Origin: JACOMS01 sp051252005
GTDB taxonomy: Bacteria > Pseudomonadota > Alphaproteobacteria > Caulobacterales > Maricaulaceae
Length of the DNA stretch: 64,000 bases
NCBI GenBank assembly: GCA_051252005.1
Contig: JBPOEZ010000007.1
Location: 1 to 64,000 of the forward strand
Reading direction: 5' to 3'
Shown: positions 26,217 to 35,030 of the stretch, in pieces
Layout: the number at the start of each line of letters is the position of its first letter
How positions within the stretch are numbered: position 1 is the first letter of the stretch
The notes under the pieces: model-generated
Database searches by the model: none
The model's input: the letters and a program-made list of their open reading frames with translations, nothing else
What the model was told of the DNA's origin: nothing
Made by a program: the position numbers and the translations under genes

Positions 26217-27611
26217 ATGACCAACACACTCAGCACACCTCAAAAAGCCGTCATGCCCAACACATGGCAGGGCGAGTTTAAAGCCCTTCTCTGGCTCGGC
26301 CTGCCTATGGGCCTCGCGCAGCTCATACAGTATTCAATCTACACAGTTGATACGGTTATGATTGGCAGACTCGGCCCTCAGGAATTAGGCGCAGCCGCTC
26401 TAGGCACTGTCATCTACTTTCTCTTTTGGATGATCGGAGCGGGCCCCGTGATGGCTGTGTCTCCGCTCGTCTCCCAAGCCCTCGGCGCAGACCAAAATAA
26501 CACCCGCGACGTACGCATGTCTGTCCGTATGTCCATCTGGCTTATCGTTTTCATGACGCCGTTTTTGTTTTTATTCGTTCTGTTCGCTGAGCCTATATTG
26601 GTCGCGCTTGGCCAGCCCCCAGCCTTGTCTCTCAAGGCTTCTCATTACATGATGGCGCTTATTGCGGGCTGGCCCTTTGCGCTCGGCATCATGGCGCTTA
26701 GGAACTTCCTTGCGGCCATCGACAAAACTCTTATCCCGCTTATTTTGATTGCCGCGTCCGTACTTATTAATGCTGCGCTCAATTATATTCTTATTTTTGG
26801 AGCTTTTGGCGCGCCTCGCCTTGAACTTGTTGGGGCCGGGATTGCCTCTTCTCTGTCCTACGCTCTCTGCTTCTTTATGTTTGTTATCTATATAAAAATC
26901 GATAAAGACGCGAAGCGCTTTGATATGTTTGAAAATTGGTGGCGGCTCCATTGGCACCGAATGAAAGACGTCATTCAGCTCGGCTGGCCGATTAGCGTAA
27001 CGACCCTGTTTGAAGGCATGTTGTTCAACGCTTGTGTGCTTTTAATGGGCGCGATTGGCGGAGCCGAATTAGCTGCCTACCAAATTGCACTTAACGTAGC
27101 CTCGCTCGCCTTTATGATGCCATTTGGCCTGTCCATGGCCGGAGCCGTACGTGTCGGGCTTGCGAAAGGCGCGGGTAATTATCCCGCCATCCGCCGAGCG
27201 GGACTTGTGACGATTTTTGCCTCCATTATCCTCATCATGATTTTCGCTATTCCGATTGCGCTTTTCCCCGACGGGGTCGCCGCGCTCTATCTTAATATCG
27301 CAGATGAAAAAAATACGGCCGTCATAGCGATTGTCGGGACATTCCTGCCTATCGCCGCCGCGTTTATGCTTTTTGATGCCACGCAGGTTTCCTCAAATCA
27401 GATCTTGAGAGGCCTGAAAGATGTTCAGATACCGATGGTCATGACGGGGATAAGCTATTGGGTTATCGGGTTTCCTATAGCCTTTTACTTTGGGCTTTAT
27501 ACGCCCGTCGGTGCAGTCGGGATTTGGTACGGCATTCTAGCCGGACTGATCACGGCCTCTATCCTGCTTGGCGCGCGACTTTGGCATTTAGGGTGGCGCC
27601 AGAAAGTTTAG
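26217..27611 (+). CDS. MATE-family multidrug/cation efflux transporter
   Basis: 464 residues with twelve predicted helices in two homologous halves. MATE signatures include LGLPMGLAQLIQYSIYTVDTVMIGRLGPQELGAAALG in helix 1-2 and the corresponding LGWPISVTTLFEGMLFNACVLLMGAIG in the second half. NorM-type: exports drugs or cationic metabolites in exchange for Na+ or H+. An earlier in-frame ATG at 26163 abuts the terminator T-run, so 26217 is preferred although its ribosome site is weak (AAGA). Expression is probably controlled by the upstream leader. Confidence 0.92.
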   Translation: MTNTLSTPQKAVMPNTWQGEFKALLWLGLPMGLAQLIQYSIYTVDTVMIGRLGPQELGAAALGTVIYFLFWMIGAGPVMAVSPLVSQALGADQNNTRDVRMSVRMSIWLIVFMTPFLFLFVLFAEPILVALGQPPALSLKASHYMMALIAGWPFALGIMALRNFLAAIDKTLIPLILIAASVLINAALNYILIFGAFGAPRLELVGAGIASSLSYALCFFMFVIYIKIDKDAKRFDMFENWWRLHWHRMKDVIQLGWPISVTTLFEGMLFNACVLLMGAIGGAELAAYQIALNVASLAFMMPFGLSMAGAVRVGLAKGAGNYPAIRRAGLVTIFASIILIMIFAIPIALFPDGVAALYLNIADEKNTAVIAIVGTFLPIAAAFMLFDATQVSSNQILRGLKDVQIPMVMTGISYWVIGFPIAFYFGLYTPVGAVGIWYGILAGLITASILLGARLWHLGWRQKV

Positions 27612-27698
27612 GGGCCAAAGCGACTAGCGCGGCAATCGTTTAAGGCCCTTCTACTCGCGCCCGTCATAGGGTACTGAGGTTAAAAGGAATCATAAATT

Positions 27699-28352
27699 AT
27701 GGAACTCGAAGACTTCATTCCGACCTTCCCGATGGCGGTATCATTGGTGGCCATGGCTATTCAGCTGATTTTTGGCGTGCTTGGGCTTCGGCGCGCTAAG
27801 GCAGAGACGGACCGCCAAGTTGCAGAAACGAAAAAGCAGGAAATGCTACTCGTTCTACAAACAGAAGAAAGCTATAAAGCTGACGTTCGGCAGTGGGGGC
27901 TTGAAGTCCTTGATTCCATGTCCCGCGCGCAGCAGCTCTGCACCATCATTCCTAAAACCCTCTCACACAGTGATTTTACCATCGAAAGAGCTAATACTGT
28001 GGCGCGGCTACGCGGACTATTAAACCGGGCGAAATGGCTCTTCCCCAACCTGTCCGTACCAACTCGCGAAGATCCAGAATTTAATTACTCCCCCGAACGC
28101 AATCACTCCGCCCTCGAAACGATCCTTTACACATACCACACCTTGGATCAGCTTGACCCTTATAAGCCTGACCGCCGCACAATCGCGCAAGACCGCATTC
28201 GGAAATTCAGAAATGAATTTGTCCAAGAAATGCGCCGCGCCGTAAATCCGCAAGTCAGAGGCCAAGACATCGAGGCTCTTGTCGCGGAACTTAACCGCCA
28301 AGACGGCAAAGACGTTCCAAACCCGCTTATGGAAAATACCGAAGACGCATAA
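27699..28352 (+). CDS. Membrane-anchored protein of unknown function
   Basis: 217 residues. One N-terminal helix (AVSLVAMAIQLIFGVLGL) followed by a charged helical segment (RRAKAETDRQVAETKKQEMLLVLQTEESYKADVRQWGLEVLD) and a soluble alpha-helical remainder. Ribosome site AAAAGGA. No family recognised. The next membrane-protein gene starts at the very next base after its stop. Confidence 0.6.
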   Translation: MELEDFIPTFPMAVSLVAMAIQLIFGVLGLRRAKAETDRQVAETKKQEMLLVLQTEESYKADVRQWGLEVLDSMSRAQQLCTIIPKTLSHSDFTIERANTVARLRGLLNRAKWLFPNLSVPTREDPEFNYSPERNHSALETILYTYHTLDQLDPYKPDRRTIAQDRIRKFRNEFVQEMRRAVNPQVRGQDIEALVAELNRQDGKDVPNPLMENTEDA

Positions 28353-28748
28353 ATGGAACCGTGGCTACGCCTACCGGCCTCAATTATTTTAATTATGGCG
28401 GCCCTCTGGCTGATAGGCGTTGGGCTTTATAGTTTATTGCGTCCTCGCGAGGCCTTGATAGGCCTGTCAAAATTCGCAAGCACAGCCTTTATTAATTATA
28501 CTGAGTTAATTCTAAGGCTCTGCGTTGGACTAGCTTTTATAGCACGCGCACCATTGAGCGATTACCCGCAAATCTCCAAAATGCTCGGCTTATTTCTCGC
28601 CCTTAGCGCCGTGATTATCATGCTCATCCCGCGCACCTGGCACGCGCGATATTCCGTCTATTGGTCAAGAACAATTCAGCCATGGGCAGTAAGGTTACTC
28701 ACGCCCCTATCCATTGCCATGGGTGTTTCGATTTTACGGTTTATGTAA
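28353..28748 (+). CDS. Small integral membrane protein, unknown
   Basis: 131 residues with four hydrophobic helices (IILIMAALWLIGVGLYSLL, FINYTELILRLCVGLAFIA, MLGLFLALSAVIIMLIP, WAVRLLTPLSIAMGVSILRF). Its ATG follows directly after the stop of the upstream gene, so the two are very likely coexpressed. Function not recognisable. Confidence 0.6.
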   Translation: MEPWLRLPASIILIMAALWLIGVGLYSLLRPREALIGLSKFASTAFINYTELILRLCVGLAFIARAPLSDYPQISKMLGLFLALSAVIIMLIPRTWHARYSVYWSRTIQPWAVRLLTPLSIAMGVSILRFM

Positions 28749-28853
28749 CAACAAACCACTACTGAACCCTAACTACTCAAGACTATGCCGACCGTGTACA
28801 AGCGCTCGAAGTTTTCTAGTTGCCTCACTTATAATTCCGCGCGATATAAAATC

Positions 28854-29750
28854 ATGGCTAAAGGCGTTTTCATTCATAACCCCGGAACACAGTATGATGA
28901 TGATCCCGCTACTCAATACCACTTCCCAAAGATGTATTTAAAACGGGTTGAAGCGACCATTGGCGATAACGTTCTTTTTTACCAATCCGGGCCAAAGGGC
29001 GGCTACACCGCTACAGCGACCGTTGCAAACATTGTTCCAGACCCCAAAAACCCCAATACGCGCTATTACGCAAATATTTTACCGCGAAGCTATACCCCAT
29101 TCTCAAGAAACGTTCCCTTCAGACTGAACGGAAAGTTAGCCAATTCATTTCTTGATAACGGCGACGGAACCGCAAATCGTGGAAAGCAGGTGTGGGCTGT
29201 CCGTCCTATATCCGAAGAAGATTACCTAAAGATCGTTGCACTTGCTGCTGCAGACGTCTCTGAGTTACCCCGTTTTGATAACGCTGACTTTGAGGTTGGT
29301 GAGTTTGCTCCTGAACCATTTATCTTTGACGCGGAAAGGGTGACGATTGGAGTTTTACTGAACCAGAAAGTTCGTTCCCGATTGTTTAGAGAGCGCGTCA
29401 TCTCGACTTATGACAAACAGTGTGCGTTGACGGGGATGAGATTGATCAACGGTGGCGGCCGAGCAGAAGTGCAGGCAGCTCACATCAAATCGGTGCAGCA
29501 TAACGGACCAGATAGCGTAAATAACGGGATTGCACTATCTGGCACTATCCATTGGATGTTCGATCGAGGCTTGCTCTCGGTATCAAATGAATATGAAATT
29601 CTCATTTCAAGAAAAGTCAACAATACTGAGGAAGTGGATCGTTTAATCAATAAAGACCGCCGCGTAATATTACCGAAACGCTCTTCTGATTGGCCTCATC
29701 CACAATATTTAGATTGGCATAGACGGCATCATAACTTTGAAGCCGCCTAA
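28854..29750 (+). CDS. HNH endonuclease (HNH_2 type), possible restriction enzyme
   Basis: 298 residues. C-terminal HNH nuclease: CALTGMRL, then EVQAAHIKSVQHNGPDSVNNGIALSGTIHWMFDRG, with the catalytic His and metal-binding Asn/His. The N-terminal ~110 residues (GTQYDDDPATQYHFPKMYL ... GGYTATATVANIVPDP ... VPFRLNGK) resemble the domain that precedes HNH_2 in solitary restriction-like nucleases, perhaps a modified-base reader; that is inference. Start at 28854 fits the family N-terminus; the first in-frame ATG (28785) adds 23 atypical residues. No methyltransferase partner is near. Confidence 0.75.
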   Translation: MAKGVFIHNPGTQYDDDPATQYHFPKMYLKRVEATIGDNVLFYQSGPKGGYTATATVANIVPDPKNPNTRYYANILPRSYTPFSRNVPFRLNGKLANSFLDNGDGTANRGKQVWAVRPISEEDYLKIVALAAADVSELPRFDNADFEVGEFAPEPFIFDAERVTIGVLLNQKVRSRLFRERVISTYDKQCALTGMRLINGGGRAEVQAAHIKSVQHNGPDSVNNGIALSGTIHWMFDRGLLSVSNEYEILISRKVNNTEEVDRLINKDRRVILPKRSSDWPHPQYLDWHRRHHNFEAA

Positions 29751-29753
29751 AAC

Positions 29754-30584
29754 TTACTCTTCTAGGCTTGCGCGAAGCGGAGCTTCTTGGGGCATGCCGA
29801 TGGCGTGGAAACCGCCGTCAACATGGTGGGTTTCGCCTGTGCACGAAAGGCCTAAATCCGACAAAAGATACAGCGCTGCGCCTGCGACGCCCATCGGATC
29901 CGTGTGATCTTGTAGAGCGCTGGCGGCTTTATTGAAGCGGAACATATGACGGCCAGAACCAATACCAGCGGCAGCGAGTGTTTTAATCGGGCCGGCCGAG
30001 ATCGCATTGACGCGGATTTGGCGCGGGCCAAGGTCAGCGGCCATATAGCGGGTCGATGCTTCGAGCGCGGCTTTAGCAACGCCCATAACATTGTAGTTCG
30101 GGATAACGCGTTCGGAGCCCAAATAAGTCAGCGTTACCATTGCTCCGCCGTCATTCATGATCTCACTGGCTCGGCGGCCAGCATCAACGAATGAGTAGGC
30201 AGAAATGTCGAGTGCAGACTTGAAGCCTTCGCGTGTTGTATTGTCTATGAACGAACCCGCGAGCTGATCCTTGCCAGCAAAAGCAATGGCATGAACAAGG
30301 AAATCAATTTTTCCGAATTTCTCTTTAAGCGTGGCAAACGTTGCGTCCATAGTCGCATCATCCGTCACATCACATTCGCACAGAATGTCAGATCCAACAG
30401 ACTCGGCGAGCGGCTTAACTCGCCTTAGAAGCGCGTCGCCTTGGTAGGTAAAGGCAAGCTCTGCACCCTGCGCCGCAAGCTGGCGCGCAATCGCCCAAGC
30501 GATAGAATTTTTATTGGCCACGCCCATAATTAAGCCGCGTTTACCGGCCATGAGATTGCCTTCTGGGTAATTTTGTTCTGCCAT
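29754..30584 (-). CDS. fabI: Enoyl-[acyl-carrier-protein] reductase (NADH) FabI
   Basis: 276 residues. SDR fold with N-terminal GVANKNSIAWAIARQLAAQGAELAFTYQG and catalytic Tyr-X6-Lys in PNYNVMGVAKAALEAS, the spacing diagnostic of FabI. Catalyses the last step of each fatty-acid elongation round. ATG at 30584 has AGGA upstream. Convergent with the HNH gene (three bases between stops) and preceded by the terminator of the sugar amidotransferase gene. Confidence 0.95.
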   Translation of the reverse strand: MAEQNYPEGNLMAGKRGLIMGVANKNSIAWAIARQLAAQGAELAFTYQGDALLRRVKPLAESVGSDILCECDVTDDATMDATFATLKEKFGKIDFLVHAIAFAGKDQLAGSFIDNTTREGFKSALDISAYSFVDAGRRASEIMNDGGAMVTLTYLGSERVIPNYNVMGVAKAALEASTRYMAADLGPRQIRVNAISAGPIKTLAAAGIGSGRHMFRFNKAASALQDHTDPMGVAGAALYLLSDLGLSCTGETHHVDGGFHAIGMPQEAPLRASLEE

Positions 30585-30675
30585 GTGTAATCCTATCCTT
30601 TTCAATGCCTGTGCCTACATTACAGCAGGAACGAACCTTCTAAATAGGCGGTTTTAATCCATTTGGCCAGACATG

Positions 30676-30707
30676 AAAAAGCAGGCCTTCCAAGAAAGGC
30701 CTGCTTT
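30676..30707 (-). terminator. Rho-independent terminator of the minus-strand polysaccharide operon
   Basis: Twelve-base-pair stem AAAGCAGGCCTT/AAGGCCTGCTTT with a six-base loop; on the minus strand it is followed by a T-run. It ends the operon whose last gene stops at 30728 and separates it from fabI. Confidence 0.88.
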
Positions 30708-30727
30708 GTATTTCAGACAGAAAACCT

Positions 30728-32686
30728 TTAGTTCAGGTTTTCGTAAAGCTTTGGCATCCGGTTGACGGCGCGGACACAATCTTCGAAATCAACATTGATG
30801 AGCTGGCAATATTCACGCATGGATTCCCAGCGCGGCATGTTATCCCGTTTGGCAAGTGCAAGCCCCTGCTCCCGTGTGACGTGGCCTTCGCGGATTTGGT
30901 TTGAGCGTAGGGCGTCAAACTCAGTAAAACCTGCGACTTCGTGGTAGACGTAATTATAGAACGGTGCCGTGCCGTCGCCGATACGCCAAGACGTATCAAC
31001 GCCCTTTGCATATTCCCAGTCATAAAGACCCAAAATGCGGTCGACTTCCTTTTCTTCCCACGGAAGATATTCGAAAATATCAATGTGCGGCTGCTTCATC
31101 AGATAATAAGAACCAAAGCCGCCGAGCGTATCAGGAATGGACAGGTTGAAATATCGCGGGTTCATGAGCGTTTCACGGCCATAATACCATGCGAGCGACA
31201 TGATTGCAGAGAATGGCAGGGAGTGAATGTGTTCAACGTTGACATCGGCCTGCAGGCCTTTTGGCATCGTATCAGCAAAGCCGACTTTAAAATCGGTTTT
31301 TTCAAGATGGTTCACGCACATAAACATGTGGTTCATACCCGTTTGTTTCATGGTTTGGTTTGCGTAGTAGAAGAACTGTTTATCACCTGCCATAAATAGC
31401 GGGATCGTACCAAGGCGTGGCCGCTTCATCCAAGCATTCACATTGCGGCGAATATTGGTACGCTTCATTTTAAGATCAGCAGAAATCCAAATATGTTCGA
31501 CAGATAACGCGTCGCACATACGGGCTTGATTTCGCCGGCCCAGATCTGTGACCATGCCCCAATCATATGAGAAAGCAATCGGGTTTAGTCCGAGCTCCTT
31601 TACCATCAAATGCATACCGGCTGAACTGTCCCGTCCGCCTGAGAACGATAAGATGCAATCGGGTTCCCCGGGAACGCGTTTAATATCGGCAATACGCTCT
31701 TCCAGCGCTTTAAGGCCGAGTGGCTTCACGGGCGTATAAGTATGGCAGTAATTACAAACGCCCTCATCGTCAAATTTGATGAAAGGCATAGTTTCCGGCA
31801 GGATGCAGCGCGTACAGCGCTTCATATTATCGCGAATATCGGAAAGGCGCTGAGATTTTTCTTCAATCTTGCGCATCATGCCAAGGTCTTTGGCAAAGGC
31901 CGGCGCGGTTAGTTTTTTATCTTTTGTGTTCTGATGTGTATATTCGAGCGTCTTCGTGTTCAAGCAGACAACATCGCCCGGACGAACCTGAACAATGTCT
32001 TCGCGCGCGAAGCCTTTAAGCGGCGAATCGTCAATAACCTTATAGGCAATGACGCGCTCAGAGACGAAGAACATTTCTTTCTTGTCTTTGGAAATACAGA
32101 AAAACATCGATCCTGTGTTCGACGTCAGAAGCATTGTATCGCGGTCCGTAAACAAAGCTGCAAAAGTCGATTCGCCGTACACTTCGGAGAGCAACTCTTT
32201 TGATGTAACCGTCAGGTCTTTGTCTTTGGCAAGTCGGCCTTCAATAAAGGCAGCCGCCGCTTGTGTATCGACTTCGCCGACCTGTTCCATGCCGGATTTT
32301 TCCCAGACATGTTCTGGATTGGTAATGATACCGTTATGGACCATCATAACCCGTCCGCGATCAACAGGCTGGTTGTTCTCATCAACGACTTGGCTACCAT
32401 TCGTAACGAGGCGCGTGTGGCCAATACAGGCAATGCTTTCGCCCTTATCGGCGCGGCTGTCCCAAGCGCGGCCCAAAAAATCTTGATATTGTTTCGTTTT
32501 GATCATCGTCTCAGCAGACGTCGAATCTTTATACGCCGCGAGGGATGTGCTCGTTGCAATCGCCAAACCCGCTGCTTCTTTGCCGCGCGTTTGAGAGAGC
32601 ACGAACAAGGTTTTCAGCTTACTGGAAACCGCATCCAAGCTCATATCCGTTGGATTGTTGTGAATATATCCAAAAATACCGCACAT
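30728..32686 (-). CDS. Fused class II glutaminase and WbpG-like N-acetyl-sugar amidotransferase
   Basis: 652 residues. Residues 1-~250 are an Ntn-type glutaminase: nucleophile Cys2 (MCGIFGYI), GHTRLVTNG at 89-97, HNGIITN at 117-123 and GEVDTQ at 137-142, as in GlmS/AsnB. Residues ~290-652 are a PP-loop ATPase of the WbpG/PseA type: two CxxC pairs (291/294, 311/314) and SGGRDSS at 349-355. Ammonia released in the first half would be used to convert a carboxyl or acetamido sugar to an amide or amidine. In Pseudomonas the ammonia comes from separate HisH/HisF-like proteins, so the fusion is unusual. Last gene of its operon. Confidence 0.85.
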   Translation of the reverse strand: MCGIFGYIHNNPTDMSLDAVSSKLKTLFVLSQTRGKEAAGLAIATSTSLAAYKDSTSAETMIKTKQYQDFLGRAWDSRADKGESIACIGHTRLVTNGSQVVDENNQPVDRGRVMMVHNGIITNPEHVWEKSGMEQVGEVDTQAAAAFIEGRLAKDKDLTVTSKELLSEVYGESTFAALFTDRDTMLLTSNTGSMFFCISKDKKEMFFVSERVIAYKVIDDSPLKGFAREDIVQVRPGDVVCLNTKTLEYTHQNTKDKKLTAPAFAKDLGMMRKIEEKSQRLSDIRDNMKRCTRCILPETMPFIKFDDEGVCNYCHTYTPVKPLGLKALEERIADIKRVPGEPDCILSFSGGRDSSAGMHLMVKELGLNPIAFSYDWGMVTDLGRRNQARMCDALSVEHIWISADLKMKRTNIRRNVNAWMKRPRLGTIPLFMAGDKQFFYYANQTMKQTGMNHMFMCVNHLEKTDFKVGFADTMPKGLQADVNVEHIHSLPFSAIMSLAWYYGRETLMNPRYFNLSIPDTLGGFGSYYLMKQPHIDIFEYLPWEEKEVDRILGLYDWEYAKGVDTSWRIGDGTAPFYNYVYHEVAGFTEFDALRSNQIREGHVTREQGLALAKRDNMPRWESMREYCQLINVDFEDCVRAVNRMPKLYENLN

Positions 32687-32736
32687 AATTATGCCCCTAA
32701 TGTGACGTGTGTGATGAGGTAAACGTAAGCCAAGCC

Positions 32737-33654
32737 TTACGCTTTACTCTTCTTAGCTACGCTGTCTTTGCGCGTTTGATCAATATAATCAAGATGCTGT
32801 ATGCGTAGTGATGATATCTGGTCGCAGACAATACCGAAATAAAATGTTAAAATGCCGGCGAGGAAAATGACGGCGCCTAAAGTCGGAATGCCCTGCCCAT
32901 ATTTAATGGCATGATACAAACTATAAACAGTAGATACACCCATTAGCGTGAAAGCCGTAGATGTGAACATCCGTAGAGGGTTACATAGCGCAACAATACG
33001 AATAATCAGCATGATGGTGTTAAATCCGTCGCGGAAGATTTTCACGCTGCTTGTACCTTCGCGCTCAGAGACCACAATCGGTAGAAATTCGACATGATGG
33101 CCTTGCATCAAAAACAGCATCATGGAGGTTGTTGAGGCTGAAAATGTATTTGGGAGAAGCGGCAAGTAACGCAGGAAAAACTCACGGCGGAAAGCCCGCA
33201 TACCACAATTGAGATCCGGGATCTTTTTACCGACAAGCGTATTGGCCACAAAAGACAAAACTTTTTTACCAGGTTGACGAATGAGGCTCGCATGAGAGTC
33301 TTTACCGCGAAGTCCGCTGACCATATCGGCATCTGTCTCTTTCATGAGATCCACCGCCATTTGAACATTTTCAGGATCGAACTGACCATCGCCGTCATAA
33401 AAGACAATGATGTCGCCCGTAGCCGCGCGCGCGAGTGTTTTCCACGCTGCGCCGTATCCTTTATTTCGAGGATGCTGCAAGGCGTTAACGGGTAGGTCTT
33501 TTATTTTTTCGTATGTGCTGTCTTTGGAACCATCATCAACAACGACGATTTCATAGTCAGGATAACGGTCGCGAAGGCCGGAGACGACGCCGCGAATGGC
33601 CTCTTCTTCGTTATAGGCGGGAATCAATATTGATACGGGGGGTGTTTTAGCCAT
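32737..33654 (-). CDS. GT2 glycosyltransferase, DPM1-like with membrane tail
   Basis: 305 residues. GT-A fold: VSILIPAYNEEEAIRGVV, the nucleotide-binding EIVVVDDGSKDST, and DxD-type FYDGDGQFD. Two C-terminal helices (MFTSTAFTLMGVSTVYSLYH, GAVIFLAGILTFYFGIV) anchor it. Such enzymes transfer a sugar to undecaprenyl- or dolichyl-phosphate-type carriers. Sits between the aminotransferase and the amidotransferase fusion in the polysaccharide operon. ATG at 33654 chosen over an upstream TTG. Confidence 0.85.
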   Translation of the reverse strand: MAKTPPVSILIPAYNEEEAIRGVVSGLRDRYPDYEIVVVDDGSKDSTYEKIKDLPVNALQHPRNKGYGAAWKTLARAATGDIIVFYDGDGQFDPENVQMAVDLMKETDADMVSGLRGKDSHASLIRQPGKKVLSFVANTLVGKKIPDLNCGMRAFRREFFLRYLPLLPNTFSASTTSMMLFLMQGHHVEFLPIVVSEREGTSSVKIFRDGFNTIMLIIRIVALCNPLRMFTSTAFTLMGVSTVYSLYHAIKYGQGIPTLGAVIFLAGILTFYFGIVCDQISSLRIQHLDYIDQTRKDSVAKKSKA

Positions 33655-33681
33655 GTGTTTATTCTTCAATCGGTTAGTTTA

Positions 33682-33701
33682 AAGCCGCCTCGCGGCGGCT
33701 T
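33682..33701 (-). other. Intercistronic hairpin
   Basis: AAGCCGCC/GGCGGCTT with a four-base loop between the aminotransferase and glycosyltransferase genes. On the minus strand only two T follow the stem, so it is more likely an mRNA-stability or partial-attenuation element than a full terminator. Confidence 0.5.
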
Positions 33702-33720
33702 GTTATAAAGGAAATTGGGC

Positions 33721-34989
33721 CTAATTTGACTCGACATCTCTTAGGTATCGTTGCGTTACATCCAAGGTTTTTTGCGCCTCTTTCATGCCGTAACCCGTAT
33801 AGGTTGGCAGCAAAATAATGCTCTTGGACGCTTTTTCCGCTCCGGGACAATCGCGTCTAAATTCATCAAAGACGTCTAAGTTCGCACAATTACGCATATG
33901 CTGGTTTGCCACGTCGCGGCCATGACGAAGTAAATATTTCATCATAGACATGCGGTCTTCGGCAACAATTGGATAGGACATATAAGTATGCGAACCATCT
34001 TCGGGCAAAGGCGGCAAATCAAGCTGCTGTGAGTTTTTCAAGCCTTCGTGATAAAGCTTCGCCAATTTCATGCGAGGTTTCGCATTTGCATCCACGTGAG
34101 GGATTTGCTCAAGCGTAAATTTTGCAAGAATGTCCCGCGTATTATACATGTATTTTTCTGGCATTTCAGTTTGGCGCACCGGATTATTTTCCGAGCGGGA
34201 CCACTTCATGAGCGCGTCTACATCATTAAGGTAGCCGTAACGGAAAAGCCAGAATGTGAAGAGTTTGAACTGCAGCGGGAAAGTGGCCAGCGTTAAGAAA
34301 CCGCCTTGCAGCATCCGTTTAAAGACGTTGCCGACAGGCACAATCGGCCAGTCTGCGATCTCGGCTTTGCATTTTTCGTACAGGTCTTTGTCGTTAGTGA
34401 CGAGCATACCGCCGTGAAAACTGTTGATGTTTTTCATCATACCGAAGCTGAAAATACCCGCGTCGCTGAACGCGCCGGCTTTTACGCCGTTCTTAGCGGC
34501 GCCGTAACACTGCGCAGCATCTTCAAAGACTTTTACGTTATGCTTTTTTGCAAGCGCGTTGATGAAGTCCATATCGCATAAGAGGCCATGCAAGTGCGTC
34601 ACCATAATGGCCGCCGTTTTATCGGTAATCAGCGGCTCGATACCGCGCGGATCAATATTGCAGGTATGAGGCTCTACATCAGCAAAGACCGGAATACCGC
34701 CCGCCACGATAACCATGTTGATCACCTCAACAATGGTATAGGGCGAGAGAATGACTTCATTTTTCTCAGGCGTAATGGAGTGCTTAACAGCCAAATAAAC
34801 ACCGACACGAGCATGAATAAGCGCTAAAGCGTAATCAACACCGAGATCTTTTTTGACCGCATCTTCTAACGCTGCAACATTTTTACGTTTGCCGCCTTCT
34901 TTCTCTGGAAAGAGTAAAGAGCCGATAAGCCGTGTGTACTTAAATTTTGCGCCGTATAGTCGATAACGGCTGGCAGGAGGTAAAAACAT
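33721..34989 (-). CDS. DegT/DnrJ/EryC1 family aminotransferase
   Basis: 422 residues. PLP-dependent sugar aminotransferase family: ALALIHARVGVYLAVK near the start, ILSPYTIVEVINMVIVAGGIPVFADVEP, EDAAQCYGA, and the PLP Lys in FGMMKNINSFHGG. It is more divergent than the second DegT protein at 38.9 kb and has a longer middle segment with hydrophobic patches (FLTLATFPLQFKLFTFWLF). Probably adds an amino group to a nucleotide-linked keto-sugar for the surface polymer. Confidence 0.82.
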   Translation of the reverse strand: MFLPPASRYRLYGAKFKYTRLIGSLLFPEKEGGKRKNVAALEDAVKKDLGVDYALALIHARVGVYLAVKHSITPEKNEVILSPYTIVEVINMVIVAGGIPVFADVEPHTCNIDPRGIEPLITDKTAAIMVTHLHGLLCDMDFINALAKKHNVKVFEDAAQCYGAAKNGVKAGAFSDAGIFSFGMMKNINSFHGGMLVTNDKDLYEKCKAEIADWPIVPVGNVFKRMLQGGFLTLATFPLQFKLFTFWLFRYGYLNDVDALMKWSRSENNPVRQTEMPEKYMYNTRDILAKFTLEQIPHVDANAKPRMKLAKLYHEGLKNSQQLDLPPLPEDGSHTYMSYPIVAEDRMSMMKYLLRHGRDVANQHMRNCANLDVFDEFRRDCPGAEKASKSIILLPTYTGYGMKEAQKTLDVTQRYLRDVESN

Positions 34990-35030
34990 CAAACAGCTCT
35001 CTTAGAAACTAAATTTCGCTGTCCCTTAAT

